Shown here piece by piece: positions 11,370 through 24,045 of a stretch of 64,000 bases of DNA. Position numbers and translations under genes: made by a program. The notes under the pieces are model-generated. The model made no database searches. It worked only from the letters and a program-made list of their open reading frames with translations, and was not told the DNA's origin. The number at the start of each line of letters is the position of its first letter. The stretch's first letter is position 1. Source of the DNA: Cardinalis cardinalis (lineage: Eukaryota > Chordata > Aves > Passeriformes > Cardinalidae); the NCBI GenBank assembly GCA_014549065.1, contig JACDOX010000007.1, positions 5,511,034-5,575,033 on the forward strand, in the 5' to 3' direction.

Positions 11370-14300
11370 CCAGCTTATAAGACCTTCCGGAACTGAGTTC
11401 AGTTTTTTCTGTTTAGAAGAAGGGAATTGTTCAAACTACTTCCCATAACACTTTTTTAAGGGAAATGGTGAATGACATAGTTTGGCACCCCCCTCCCCCC
11501 CCATCTATACTGTTCTACTGNAGATTAATGTACTTTCATGCAGTGTTATTTCGTGAAGAAAAGGGTATTTTGTGAGAGCTAACAGATTGTAGGTAGCAGA
11601 AGTTCACTCTCTGCAGGTGCCAGTGGGTGGCCGCTGGTATGTAGCCAGTAGAGCTGGGGTTATGGATTCTGCCCTTCCCTGCTTTAAGAAATCCAGTACC
11701 ACTTGTGATTTACCAACACACATCCACATCAAATGTTTCATGGAGTCAGTGCTGCAACAGTACACAGCAGAGCCAGAGGACAGGGTGCTGTTCACCCTCT
11801 CTTCTTTCACTTACCTGTTATTAATATACACAGCCAAATGTGGTTTTATCACTTTTTCCTAGCATGCAGAACCCTCTGGTTCTGGTAGCCACTCACCTAT
11901 GGCAAATATTATTATGGCTGATACCACATACTTTAATATTAAATGCCAGGGTATGGATGGAAAAACGTAGAACCAATGAAGTTTTGATCCAGCAGTATAA
12001 ATATAGTTCACAAAACATGTAGTTATCATGTGGATCAAGCAACTTAGTACATTTTCTAAGATTAGATCTTTCAGAAGGTTTGCCTGTGCTTGCTGTCAAG
12101 TTTGCACAAGCAGAGATTTCTGCTGGCACAGGTGTTATCCTACCAGGCTGGGAGAACTCTGCATAGGCCTCTTACATTCGCTTACATAGATTTATAACTT
12201 GGGAGTTCTCTGGTTTGGTGGGCAATTTCAGCTGGAAAGGTGTCTTTAAGGGACTTTTTGTCTCCTTTGGCAAACAGAGAAGACAATATGTTGCTCTGAA
12301 GTACAATCTAAACAAATTGATGTGAATTTTAAGTCTTATGAGGGCAAAAGAGCTAAGTGTAGTTGACAGAGGGCCATTTCCCTTCCCTTTCTCCCTTTCC
12401 CTCGTTGTAATCAGTCAGGTACAGCATAGGCATATAATGGGCAAAGCATTTCTGCTCTTTTATTGCTACTTCCATCCCTTTGCCTGCTTGCAACATCTAA
12501 TCAGACACTCAGAGTTACTGACACAGAAGGGAAAAGTTTGATACTTCTCCATCTCAGTTTGACTGTGTCTTTAGTATCTCCCTTATACCTATAAGAAAAA
12601 GTAAATCTATTATTAAGGTTTTAGTGTGCATCTACACTTGGCAGTTGAGTTTCACTCAAGATTAGGTAAAAAACGTTNGTTACCTCTAACCTAATCAAGT
12701 TTTTCCAACTGGAATGATGCCAAACAAATCCTTCATTTTAAAGTGCTGTCTTTTTCTTTTTTCATTTTTGCCCTGCTCATTTTAATAAGTCTCTGATACA
12801 AACCCATGTTCCACTAAAGTATTAATGCCATTTTTGTTAAGAAAATCAAACAATAGAGCAAGATCCAGCCTTAGAGAAGCCAATGGATTTGAGTGGGCTT
12901 TATAACTTTTTTGAGTAATCACCACACACCTAAATGTATATTTTAAAATAAAATATCACATCATTAAGTGAGAATTCTCAGATGTAGTTCAGAAGCATTC
13001 TAGCATATAATTGCTGAAGCTGGCATTGAATCTCTAACTTCTTTTCAAGGTGATGACTGCAACATCAAAATATTAATGTCTTTGTGTGGATAATGAAGAC
13101 CATTATTACAAGTCCACCTTTTGTTGAACTGCGCAGTCACTTCACAGAACAAATGTAAAAATTTGATTTAGCCAGGCGATTTTGCCAAAGATTTTGTTAG
13201 TTGTAACTGCTTGTCATCTCGTAGTGTTTAGAAAGTATAAAACTNGTGAGACACCACATTAGTCAGGACCACTTACCAAATTTCCTCTCACTGCATGTTC
13301 TGAGCAGCCAGCTCATTTTTTGTCTACCTGGGCTTACACCAAAACTACTCTTCAGCAGATGGTGCGATAGTTACGACACTGAGAAACACTAAGAAAAAAA
13401 ATACCCACGAGAGAAGAGCAGATAAAAATCTTTCCTTTTTTCCTGACATTTTCCATGCTTTCCTCAGTCTTATTTCTCTGCCACACATCCAGGCACAGAC
13501 ATGCATGTGTGTACGCCTGCACGACTCTCTGTGTCCGGTGCCTGGCTGCCAAGCTTGCTCCAAGACAAGCAGCTGGCATTTGCTGAGTCCTGCGGATGGG
13601 CCATGAGTGACACACACACACAGGGGCAGCTGTCTGGGCCTGGCACTCAGGTGATTTTTTTTTGCTAATCAACCAGCAGCTCCATTTGTGGAGTTGGAGG
13701 TTCAGAGAAGGTTATTAAATGTACAGAAGGAGAGGCTGTTGTGTAGTTTTGGGTGAAATGTTGAGTGGTAATTACAAGAGATGTAAAGATAGTTATTGTT
13801 ACCAGGGCTGGAGCAAAAATTACATCTATCTATTCAAACTGCTTGTCACTGAATATCCAATAGCAGTTTCCTAAGGTAGAACAGAAAAACAAACCCTCTC
13901 TGTTTTCTAGTGAGAATAAAGAGGTATCTCCATGTTTACATTAAAAAGCTGGAGTCACCTGCAAAAATGATCAAATTTCAAACTAAATCAAATATGCAGT
14001 TTCTCACAACTGCTCGCAAAGGACGTCAGGAGTTATGTGTGAAAAGAGAAGGAGTGAAATCTGATCACTTTGTGCTGTTCAGTTCAATTAGTTTAGCTAG
14101 CTGACCAAAATTGCAGGTATTAATTCTGCAGGTGCCAGTTGGGTCTAATCAATCTGCAGGTTTTAACTGATGCTTAGTGTAGCTCAGCTGGCCAAGCAGT
14201 GGGCTTAATGCCTAGCAGTGAGGGATGGTCACCTGCTAGGGTATCATTTGTTGCTGTATTTTATGCAGCTTGTAATGAAACATTACTCTCTGTAGTTTTT

Positions 14301-14449
14301 AATTTATTGTGGGGTTGTGAGAGCATTTAACATATACAGCATGAAGAAAAAAATCCTCAAATGATTTTATCATTGGACTCGCTGGGGTGAGGTCATTGGT
14401 TTTGACCTCTGCAGAAATGGAGTAGTGTCATTAATTTTGAGTAAAATGC
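11370..14449. other. Gene-free unique sequence
   Basis: AT-rich non-coding sequence. It holds a short (CA)n run at 13610-13622 and a short C-rich run near 11490-11502. No gene, LTR or structural RNA is recognisable. Confidence 0.55.
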
Positions 14450-14852
14450 TCCTGTGCCTTAGGCTGGAGAGTGTAACAGTAGAGTGAGCTGAGGGAACTG
14501 GGGGTACTTGTCCCACAGAAGAAAAGGAGAAGGGGAGATGTAAGTACTGAGCTCAACCATCTAAAGGAGGGCTTACAGAGGAGATAGAGCAGGCTACTAC
14601 CAAAGCTGCCAAGCAAAAAAACAAGAGGCCGTGATCACAAGGTGCAGGGTGGGAAATTCTGGTTGTAAAAAGGAAATTCTTCACAAGAGACTTAGTCAAA
14701 CATCNAAACAGGTCTCTTTGAAGCATTGTTGAGTCTCTGTCCACAGAGACAGTGAAAGTTTCATGGCAACTTGGTCTGCCTTGAAGCTATAACTGCCTTG
14801 AGTAGGTGGTGGAAGTGGAGACCTCAAGATGCCTTCTAGCCAAAATCTTGCT
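14450..14852 (+). mobile_element. Old CR1 LINE 3' end
   Basis: Diverged CR1 3' part in sense orientation. Matching blocks in order: GAGCTGAGGGAACTGG near 14487, the polar block around AAAAGGAGAAGGGGAGATGT, GGAAATTCTTCACAAGAGAC near 14671, AGACTTAGTCAAACATC, the TTGAGTCTCTGTCC block near 14729, and the 3' UTR end (TTGAGTAGGTGGTGGAAG near 14798, then GACCTCAAGATGCCTTCTAG). It is much more decayed than the copies at 171-544 and 52500-52750 and resembles an older subfamily ending in GACCTCCAGAGGTCCCTTCC. The tail repeat is no longer recognisable. Confidence 0.8.
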
Positions 14853-17679
14853 GATGTCCCAGGTTGCACTTGGCCCTGCTCTCACCTCCAATCTTTTACA
14901 AGGAGATGAAGTTTGTCCTCACCTCAGAATCCTGTTAAGAATTCAGAATGGACAGTGGAAAAGGCTTGCTTTGAAAAAGAAGCTTTTAAGAAATGATTGT
15001 GNCTTTGTTAATTTACTGTTTCTAATTGAAAGCTAATGAGGAGTATGATTTTGCTTTCTAGTGGTTAGCCAGCTGATTCATGTGCTGTCTCTTTTAAGGA
15101 CCTCACAGAACAAACAGCCCCAAATCAATGCTCAAGACAACTCATAGACTTCATCATGTCTGGGTTTGCAGTGGGGGCTGTGAACAAATAACTGATTCAA
15201 AACCACTGTTTGGTTTAAGTTTCTGCTAAATAAACTTTTCTCTTGGGTTCTTGTGAAAGCAAGAAGGTGCCTTGGAAGTAGAGAGAGTGTGTGGAAGCAG
15301 AGGTTACCCATCCCCTCCATTTCTTTACAAAGTCTGGACACACACAGCCTGCCTGGTGCTGGAGCCGCTGGTGTCCAGGGCAATATTGTACATAGATTTC
15401 CTACAAGCTTGCCTGTCACAACACTACAAATAAGCCAAATCCCAGTTTCTCTTGGGTACCTTGAAAATTAGTGTCTTAGGTATGCATTGGGGAATTGCAG
15501 GATATTTAAAAGACAGAATAAGGGCTGCATAGTTGTATGTTCATTTGGTATGCCTTGGTCAGATCTTGCTCTTCAGCTTCCTCTGCTTTGGTCATCACAT
15601 CAAGAAGCCTAGTGTTCAAAACACCTTCTGTATAAGATCTCTTCTTTCTGTTCAAGCCTGAACACTCCCTTCAGGAAAGGTGGATTTTGTCCCTTAGTTG
15701 GTGACAATGTGATGATGGATTCAGCTCCCTTTGCTCCAGCCCTGGCCCGCCTGTGTGTTGTCAGCTGTATCTGCTGTTCTGTGATCTTGGCTACCATTCA
15801 GTAAGGCAGGACCCCTTTTTAGGGCTGATGATGTTTTAGCGTGGCTGTGGTGCACTTGCCTTCAGGATGAGATGACCCAAGGACCTTCATGATGGATGAC
15901 TTACCTCCTGGAGAGCTTTGGAGGTTGACTTTAGGTCAGAGAGCACAGAGCTGGTCTCTGCCTGAGGAGGTATTTAGGACACCTGAAGACCTTCAGCATG
16001 GACACAGGTAGGTTCCTCTACTTTGGGGCAACCTGAGTCAGGCAATCTTAGGAGTGATCTAGCAAAGCTCTGCAGATGTGGCCAACACTGTTCTGCTCAC
16101 CCTGTGTGTGCAACTATGGAAACCTCTTCTTCTGTGTAATTCTTCTGCGTGTTTCCCAGGCTCTTGCATATTGCAGAAGTTTACAGAGGTGTCTTCACAC
16201 AAGCTAATCTGTTTGAGAGGGTAGATTTCAGAGGGGCACTAGCAAGGTTCCAGCCCCTCTGCTTAGCTGCTGTGCCTGTGGTCAGCCCTGGAGCTCACTA
16301 AATGCCCTGGTTCCTTCCAGGCCTCAAAGAGCTGCTCTCCCTGCACACACCTTCATTTAATGAGCAGTAGCTTCCCCCCCTAGCCAAGCTATTGGGCCAT
16401 CCACTATTCCATGTTGGCAGGGTGCCTGGCAGGGCCTCGCTTTAGGTTGGTGCTTAGGCAGTATTGTAGTAAATTATAAAAGATCCCCTCTTTGATGCCT
16501 TGTGGGAGAAGGCACTGGGCCTGATTTCCCCCTGCCTCGTTCCTTGCGTTGTGATTTGCACAAGATGCTATAAACTGCTACCATGCTGGTTTGGTAACCA
16601 CTTTGCCACAGGTATAAATTACAACCCAAGGTGCACAGCAGTGGGGGAATGAGGCCAACCATCTCTAAAGGTCAAAGGAGCATTCATCACACCAAGTCTG
16701 CTGTGACTTCATTGTGACTTTGCATCAATCAAAGTGCTGTTGTTGTTAAAGAATCTCAAATCAATACAAAAGAAATTTTTTTTTAAAGGCCACACTTCTC
16801 TTTTCTGCTCCTTCATTCTGTGCAGAAATGTCTTGTCCTCTGGTCTTCTTATACAAAAGTCCTTGGTGTACAGGTTGTAGATATGTATTTAGTCAGAATC
16901 AGTCTAAAGGGATGGGATCATTCTCAGCCAGCCTAAAATAGAAGGGAGCAATGGTTAGAAACAATTGCTACAACTGTGACTTCCTCAAACAGCATGGCTC
17001 TGATGTCAGATACCGGGAAAGAGGAAGCAACGGTTAGAATGCATGATGGTTTAACCAAAGGTGCAATTTGTTCCAGCTTTCTGATTAAGTCTGTCCCCTG
17101 TAAAAAGGAAATATGAGCAGAGCAGGCAGAGTGCTGTTAGAGCTCTCCAGCTGTACAGAAGTAAATGAGGAGCAGATTCGGTCACCCTCAGCTGCCTGAC
17201 ACTGACTGCAAGAACACATGCTTGCTCTCAGTTCTCTCCTTGTATGCCTCTGCTTTGCTCTGGAGAGAGCCTGTGCCCACAAAAAACCCCAGAAACTCCT
17301 ACTTAACAAGGTTAAATTACAGTTCCTAAAAAATATATAAAAATCTGAAAGAACACGAAATCCATTATTATGTTTGATGATGGTATCGGGATTTTAATTT
17401 TCTGCGTGTTTTTGGATTAAAGCATTAGGTTTCCTTTGCTCAATTTGTCGCTAAATTTGAAAAGCTTACAGTTGCTGTTTTCTGGCAGCATTTACCTGAG
17501 AGAGCTGATCATGTATCAGTGTCCCATTTAAATATGCTTTTAAGTAGTAGTTAAATGAAAATGTACTTATGAAATTCTCATGCGTTCTCCATTTGATGCT
17601 GTACATCCAACACACATACTTACCCCGGTGTTTCTGTCATGTTTCATTTTGCTGTTAATCAGCCACTGTCTAATTCTGA
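14853..17679. other. Gene-free unique sequence
   Basis: Non-coding sequence of moderate GC content. No gene, tRNA or repeat family is recognised. Open frames do not exceed 95 codons. Confidence 0.55.
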
Positions 17680-17681
17680 AG

Positions 17682-17748
17682 TTGTCCTTCTTGGGCAGGG
17701 TGTTGGAGCAGGTGACTCCCACAGGTCCCTTCCAGCTGAAGTGTCTGG
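17682..17748 (+). mobile_element. CR1 3' UTR tail fragment
   Basis: CTTGGGCAGGGTGTTGGAGC followed by AGGTGACTCCCACAGGTCCC and TTCCAGC closely follows the 3' UTR of older CR1 subfamilies (GGGCAGGGGGTTGGACCAGA then ...CCAGAGGTCCCTTCCA). No coding part of CR1 is visible upstream, so this is either a very short truncated copy or the only readable remainder of an old one. Confidence 0.6.
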
Positions 17749-18942
17749 TCCTCACACTGCTGGTGGCTGACAGACTAGAGAGGCAGGCAGGAGGGTTTGT
17801 GGTGAACCTCGCTGTCATTTCTCTTGTGACCCACACTCAGCTGATCTCGGTGCATGGTGCCCACACAGTAATACAAAGGAAAGTGAGAAACCTGAAGCTT
17901 CCTCTCCATCAGTCCTGCAGAATTGCATGTATAACACAGTGAAGAAAATGGTAATTTTTCTGAAGTGTTCATCAACCATGTGATTGAATTCACATGTTCT
18001 ATAGANAAGTTGTTTGGGAAGTTCAAAAGAAAGGAGACCTTTCAGTATCAAAACATAAATTCTACTAACTTTTCACTAGTCTCTGTATGATCAACCCTGC
18101 TATATTCCTTAAGACTATAGCAGGGCCTTCATGACATGCCAAATAACTGAAGCCATTCTGCAATGCCCAGATTGGAGGCAACAAAACATGGTTTGCATGG
18201 TTTCAGTTTCTAGTGCTCTGTTTTAACACATTTGCTTGGCATCACCTCTCATTTCTTTCTCTGCTGCAATATAAGTGTCTGAATTATGCTCAGTGGACAA
18301 CCAGGGGAAAGTAACACTGATGCATTCACATGCTGTGAATGACATAAAAAAGGGTTAAAAAAGAAATCAGCAGGAGATGGGAAAGGGAATAAAATCACAG
18401 TTTGCAAGCATCTTTGTTTTTCTTCTTCTTTCCTCTTGTCTGAGGGCCTTGGCAAGGGCTGTGTTCTCTTAGAGGTGCACTGGCCATAGGACTGATGGAC
18501 ATACAGATGTGTTGCCCATGGAAGGGAATGTCTGAATTTTGGGAATGTGTGGTGCATGCACTGCTGCCACATAGAGTCTGTGCTGTAGAAGTGGAATGTC
18601 GCTTTTCATTCCCATGAACAGCAACACCAGCCCTGTCCACCACTGGTCATAAGTCCTAGTGGGATAACCTGTTCCACTAGCTGTGTGCTGCCTGTTGCTT
18701 CCTGCTTCCTCATGCCATAGCACCTCTTGCTGCGGCCCAAGCAGCTTTTCAGAGAGGGGACAGTGACAGCAGCAGGACTGAATGGACTCCCTGCCATGAC
18801 AGGTGTTGCAGAGATTAACAGTTTGTAAATCTAGAATCTCAGAGTATGCCAAAGAATGGAAAATTTCTGGCTCTAGTTTGCAGGTTTACTCTTTAAATTC
18901 AAAACATAATCAGCACTTGGTACAAAAGACAAATCCCAAAGT
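17749..18942. other. Gene-free unique sequence
   Basis: No gene or repeat recognised. Several overlapping - strand open frames (up to 127 codons, 18469-18852) lie here but show no family motif and are probably chance. Confidence 0.5.
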
Positions 18943-19212
18943 AATCATAGGATCATAGTATGGTTTGGGTTGGAAGGCACCTAAAACATCATATAGTTCC
19001 AACCTCTCTGCCAGGGACTGNGACACCTTCCACCAGACCAGGTTGCTCAGAGTCCCATCCAGCCTGGCCTTGAATACTTCCCAGGGATGGGGCAGCNNCA
19101 GCATCTCTGGTCAAACCTGTTCCAGGGCCTCACCACCCTCACAGTAAAAAATTTCTTACTACCTACTTTCCTACTGCCATTTGCCCTTGTATTGTCTGTC
19201 AAAAGCATTTCT
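18943..19212 (-). mobile_element. CR1 LINE 3' end, antisense
   Basis: On the + strand it begins with the reversed CR1 tail (ATCATAGGATCATAGTATGG), then TTTGGGTTGGAAGGCACCTA, the block CCAGACCAGGTTGCTCAGAG, the block CCAGCCTGGCCTTGAATACT, and the end of the coding region around CACCACCCTCACAGTAAAAA. This is a CR1 3' end of about 270 bases on the - strand. The right border is gradual and was set where the similarity stops being readable. Confidence 0.9.
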
Positions 19213-22200
19213 GTTGTGCCTCTCAACATAGCATTTAGTCACCTGTTCCTCATTTATAAACGTTTTAACTGGAGTCCTGGCATGAATTAAGTGGGGCTGG
19301 AAGCTCTACTGCCAGGGAGAGTTACAGATGGGCTTTCAATGAAAATCAAACTCAGAAATTTTTATTTAAACTGGAGTGTCATTTTTCCACAGTAATGGCT
19401 ACTCATCCCCAGATTTAGAAGCTACTATACGATCAGGTTTGCAGCCCATAATAACAGCAACTCCATTCTCCTATGCATGTTTTTAAAATTTTACCTGAAT
19501 TTTTCTACTAAGGTGAAGCTTCAGTTTCATAACTCAAAGACAGCGTAGCATGCTATCATGTGATGTTACAATTATCAAAAAATCACTCATAAGGTNGAGA
19601 GAAATGTGCTGAGTGAACTGGGACATTTGGAATCCATAGGCACACGGCCCTAAGGCTGAAGGAGATTAATGCTCTTGGCATCACTCAGAGCCAGTATTAT
19701 GTTCCTGCTGTGGTAGGGATTTCTTTTTCCATAGACCTCCTGATTGTGAAAGGGGATTCCAAAACTCACATGCAAGCAGCAAGTGTCTCCAAGTACACTG
19801 TGGCACCCATCCAGGAACAGAAACCCCCGTTACTGTCTGCTGCCACGGTACACTGATTGGAAATGAGATAGCCACCCGAGCANGGTGTACCACGGCTCTC
19901 AGCAGTCATGTGAGGGAGACATCAGGAAACAGTAGCTGACAGTCACATCGCTGCCAGTCTGAAAGGGATTGGTGCTTAAAAGGAAGCCCTGGATGCTTTC
20001 AGCATGACTGAATCNACTGCTAATCTGCATATGTCTGGATTAGAAGTCACACCATCATAAAGATGCCACGAGCCAGGCAGCACCCGTATGTCATTCGTGT
20101 GGTGACAATTCCTAAATATCCCATCCCACACAGCNCTATTCCTAAGCATAAACAACAAATAGAAGGCAAAAGGCAGAGCACACAGGCTGTAAAGCATCCC
20201 TGTCCTGATCCCAGGATCCTGTATTATAAGGATCGCTAGGTTTTTATACTCTGGTGTATTTGCATATCCTCTTCACTGTTTGAAAGAAAAGATTATTGCA
20301 TTTGCCAGTAGTTTTTCATTTTAGTTCTAAAACAACATTATTATGTGGGTTGACTGAATATATCATTCTTAATCAGATGCAGAATGGCATTCCCTACCTT
20401 CCTGACAGTGTTATGGACCACATACCGTTTGATTTAGTCTGGTGACAGGGTTGTAAATGTGGAGCTTCACATCAAGCTCCCCACCAGGGCCATGCCTCCT
20501 CTTCCAGCCTGAATGCAAATACTGCTGGAGGTGGAGGCTTGGCTCAGAGNGACCAGAAGATGAGGATCAGTGTTGGTATGTGTGTCTGGTTCTGAATGCA
20601 AGCGTGAGCTTGGCACAGAAGGGCAAACAATTTTGGACAGATTAACATGGATCATTTTGACCATGTGGCTAAAATGATTCAAAGGTCAAATTGGATTAAT
20701 CTAGATCTGTGTGTAAGGGATAAACAATATACATGGTGCTTTCTGGTTTTCAGTGCATTGATTTGTGGGGAAGACCTGTGTGATGTGACCTCCCAAAACA
20801 TTTTTNACATGCTAGTGATGATTTCTACAGCAGACTGAAATTAAGAGACAGAAAAGCTCTTGTTTAATATAACATTTAAGATAAAAGGAAGTTTTGCCAT
20901 GAAGACAGCTGTATCATGCATACATGAACAAATACTTCTCAAACCAGAGCTAACTTAACTGAAAATTGCACTTCTTGCAAGTCTTTATTTATCTATGTGT
21001 GGTGACAGAGGTAAAAATCTTCGTTTGAGNGTTTGCCAATGAAGAGTAGTCCATCTGCAATGCCTGTGGAGTGGCAGGCAAAGTGATGCTGACCAGGTCA
21101 CAGGCCACAGTTTGTTGGCACTCCCNGGTGTGTGGCCTCTGGAATGTAGCTGCAGGTTGTGGGCTCCCTGGTAGAGATGCTCCAAGTTCCCAGGGTAGGA
21201 GGGGGGAACAACTTGTGGAGATACAGAGCCTTTCTTTTTCCCATTTCTTTTGGAAACCAAGTACATGAAGCAGCTGTTCCAAATTCAGGTGCTCTCCACT
21301 CATCACTCTGGCTTTACCTTCTTGTTCCTCCTTGTATGTAGGTGCTTTGAGGATGACCAGGCTTCACAAAAATAGTGCCACCCCAGTTTCTGCTGGGTCT
21401 GAATCCAGGATACAAAGCATATGGAACCAAAGCTAAAGCTGGTTCAGTATGTCTTGCCTAGAGCTACCCAGCTCTTCTGAGCACTCTCATGTACTAGGTA
21501 CTAGGTAGGCTCTAACCAGTTTTGGGAAGATTTTTTTTTGTTTTAATGTGTGCCTGGGCAGACCTCATCTGTAAGGGCAAATGTCCCAAAATTCTTAGTT
21601 TTTCACAATGCTTGTGGCAAGGTTTCCAAACACGACTGAAGGAGTTAGGTACTCAACTCTTACTGATTTCATGAATGCAGTGGGAGTCAGCCAATTGGCC
21701 TGTTTAGTCACATTTGAAAATCCTACAAGATAGCTGTCTATCTCCTTCAGCTGCTTTGAAAATCTCTCTCCTAGTGCTTTCTAGAGTGTGTTGTCATTAA
21801 TATTGAAAGGTCAGTCAGGGTTGCAGTATTATTTGAACAGGACTGAAGTGTGTGGAGGAGACACATGCACATCATACAGGAAACATGAGTCCTGGACTGG
21901 AATGCACAGCTAAGGCTGTACTGGGCTTAGCTCTGCGTGGCTTGAGGCAGATGGGCACTTCTTGCTGGAGATGGAAATGCAGGCTGAGGGAATATGATTT
22001 AAATACAGNCATAAATCCTGAATCAGGACTGAGATACTTCAAGCTGAACTAACTGATTTGACTGTATACTCTTCTTTTTAGAGTAATTCATGGCACTGGA
22101 TGCAAAGTTTACTCTAAATTATTCAGCAGTTGTGGGCCCTAGGTATTATTACATGGTAACTAGCTTTCCTGAATGAATGTTTCTTATTCTACTTTTGAAT

Positions 22201-23000
22201 AAAGCTAAAAANTTAATTGTTACAAGCTCAGAATTTACCTTGTTTGATCTCACATACCCTCTGTGTTGCAGAGTTGGAGCTACAGTGACTTTGGAGCGTT
22301 GGGTACAGTGCTTGTCCAAACTCATGAAGATGAATAAAAAATAATATATGTATATACCTCAAGGACACAGTAACAGGAGGCAAGCAAAGTCACCATGATG
22401 TTGATACAGATGCTCCTAGCTGAAATGACATTCTTGGGCTTAGGCATTTATGTTTACTTTATGGGCTGTTAAGCAAGTACATTATGTTTTGCCCAGAAAA
22501 AAAGACNTACATGAGCTGGATTGCTCATTCCCTGGCTTCCATGACATCAGACAGCTTGAAGGGAACAATCCTTAGGAACCACTAGAAAAATTCTTCCTTC
22601 CAACCTGTCCTTCCTAGGACAGCCACCTTTTAGCCCCTCTCCTTATTACCCATGTTGTGCACGTGATTCTTGAGAATTGCTTTCTCCTCCTTCAGCCTTC
22701 CACCATAAACTTACTATGTCAGAGAAGAAAGGGACAGAAAGGGGAAACTTACACATAAGAAGGAAAATTATTATAAGGAAAAAGAAGTCCTGCAAAGCCT
22801 GGAAGAAGGGTGGTATCTGGGAAGAAGGAAAACCACTGGACAGCAGAGNAAGTGAAAGGGAGAGGTGACAACATGCAGTTCCTAGCCTAGATGAGCAGCA
22901 GTATTGGTTTTGCTGGTCAATACCTGTGCAGAGCCTTGTGCCAGACCAACTCAGACAGCTTGAGAGCGAGCTGAAGTTTTCATAACTCTTCATTTATAGC
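19213..23000. other. Gene-free unique sequence
   Basis: Non-coding sequence with no recognised repeat. A GC-richer patch at 20990-21310 carries a 105-codon - strand open frame with no recognisable domain. Confidence 0.5.
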
Positions 23001-23093
23001 ATCATAGAATGGTTTGGGTNGGAGGGGACCCCTAAAGGTCCTCTTAGTCCAACATCCCTTGCAATTAGCAGGAACATCTGCAACTAGATCAGT
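23001..23093 (-). mobile_element. CR1 LINE tail fragment, antisense
   Basis: ATCATAGAATGGTTTGGGT, then the GGAGGGGACCCCTAAAGG block, and GAACATCTGCAACTAGATCA is the reversed 3' end of a CR1. Only the tail and part of the 3' UTR, about 90 bases, remain. Confidence 0.85.
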
Positions 23094-23404
23094 GTAAGGT
23101 CTGTGTGTTTGTCTTAGTGGTGCATTGCCTACCAAACCTAATCAAAAGTACACAGCACATATGAGGATATGTGAATCTGATCCTGTGTTAGCATCTCTCA
23201 CCTGGTCTGCCTGCACACCTACCATTTGTTTTCAGCAGGTGATCCNCCGAGGGCAAGGTCCTATTCCAGCATTTTTGGATGAAGGGCATGTGATGGGGGG
23301 CCTGGTCACAGAGCTGGTAAGGTACAGNGATGGTAAGATGTGTAGGAACTTTTGGGAATTTTTGTCTTTAGCGATTGCTACATGGGGAGGCTTCAGGATT
23401 GTNT

Positions 23405-23491
23405 ATCACAGAATCACAGGATATACTGAGTTGGAAGGGACCCACAAGGATCATCGAGTCCAACTCNTGACCCTGCATAGCACCATCCCCT
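23405..23491 (-). mobile_element. CR1 LINE tail fragment, antisense
   Basis: ATCACAGAATCACAGGATAT followed by GAGTTGGAAGGGACCCACAA and GGATCATCGAGTCCAACTC is the reversed 3' end of a CR1 subfamily common in songbirds and their relatives. The copy is 5'-truncated to about 87 bases. It is well preserved, suggesting a younger insertion than its neighbour at 23001. Confidence 0.9.
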
Positions 23492-23589
23492 AGAGGAAGG
23501 AGGGTGCTTGTGATCAGGTCTGTGGAAGTGGAAATCCCAAAGAGCAAAGTCTCTGCACACCCCACGAGAACAGGTAATAGCTGGCAGGG

Positions 23590-23633
23590 GGATGTGGTGG
23601 GTAAGGGCGGCGGAGAGGAGCTCTGCGGAGGGC

Positions 23634-23671
<38 letters not shown>

Positions 23672-23830
23672 TGGAGGCGGCGGTGGCAGCAGAGGGTGCC
23701 CGCGGCTCGCTGTGCTCGCTGCCGCGACAGCCCCGGGCAGCCCCCGCGCAGCGCCCTGCCCACAACGGGGCCCTCCGCGCCACGGCGGGGTGGAGCTGCT
23801 CCTCTGGGTTTCGGGGCGTTGTAATGCTTT
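23590..23830. other. CpG-rich island, unidentified
   Basis: A sharply bounded GC-rich block in an otherwise AT-rich window. By direct count there are 17 CpG dinucleotides in 23701-23820, while most of the window has almost none. Both strands are open here because of the base composition: + strand frames give poly-Ala/Gly, - strand frames give a poly-Leu stretch from the CAG tract. No protein family is recognisable in either. Possible explanations are a CpG-island promoter or first exon, or a GC-rich repeat. There is a donor-like GTAAGG at 23601-23606 on the + strand. Confidence 0.6.
23635..23670. repeat. (CAG)12 trinucleotide repeat
   Basis: Twelve uninterrupted CAG units, followed by a looser GGCGG/CAGCAG-containing segment to about 23692. 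It sits inside the CpG-rich island. If transcribed it would give a CAG or CUG hairpin-forming tract depending on strand; whether it is transcribed is unknown. Confidence 0.98.
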
Positions 23831-23834
23831 TTCT

Positions 23835-23935
23835 AAAANACACTTTTTTNAAAAATACTTNAAAAAAAAATTAAATACTTTTTTCAATACTTTTTCCCTA
23901 ATACCTTTTGTAATCATTTTTAATACCTCTCTGTT
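23835..23935. repeat. AT-rich degenerate tandem of AATACTTTTT-like units
   Basis: The words AATACTT, AATACTTTTTT, AATACTTTTTCC, AATACCTTTT and AATACCTCT follow each other within about 90 bases, separated by A or T runs. It directly abuts the CpG-rich island and contains three single n calls at homopolymers. Confidence 0.6.
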
Positions 23936-23975
23936 TGTCGTTCAGACGGTTTCATCCCAATACCCTCCCCCTCTA

Positions 23976-24045
23976 TTTTTTTCCTTTCTATTTTTTNCNT
24001 TNNTTTTTNNTTNCNTTTTTTNNTTNNTNNNTTTTTTTTATTTTT
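23976..24045. repeat. T-rich tract with many undetermined bases
   Basis: A nearly pure T run broken by at least fifteen n calls and a few C. On the - strand it is an A tract following GAGATGTTAAAAATAAAAAA. The density of n suggests sequencing slippage or allelic length differences in a homopolymer. It could be the poly(A) tail of a - strand retrocopy covering 24046-24425, but that upstream sequence was not identified. Confidence 0.7.

Noticed and set aside
14178..14250. tRNA-like start: TAGCTCAGCTGG followed by GCTTAATGCC
   Set aside because: Resembles the tRNA A box, but no B box (GGTTCGANTCC) follows and no acceptor stem pairs. Not a tRNA gene; a tRNA-derived SINE remnant cannot be excluded.
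18469..18852. 127-codon - strand frame overlapping two other - strand frames
   Set aside because: No family signature; overlapping open frames in several phases point to local lack of stops and not selection.
23368..23763. - strand frame with a basic N-terminus and poly-Leu, resembling a signal peptide
   Set aside because: The poly-Leu comes from the CAG repeat, and the frame continues into a CR1 tail. No mature protein is recognisable.
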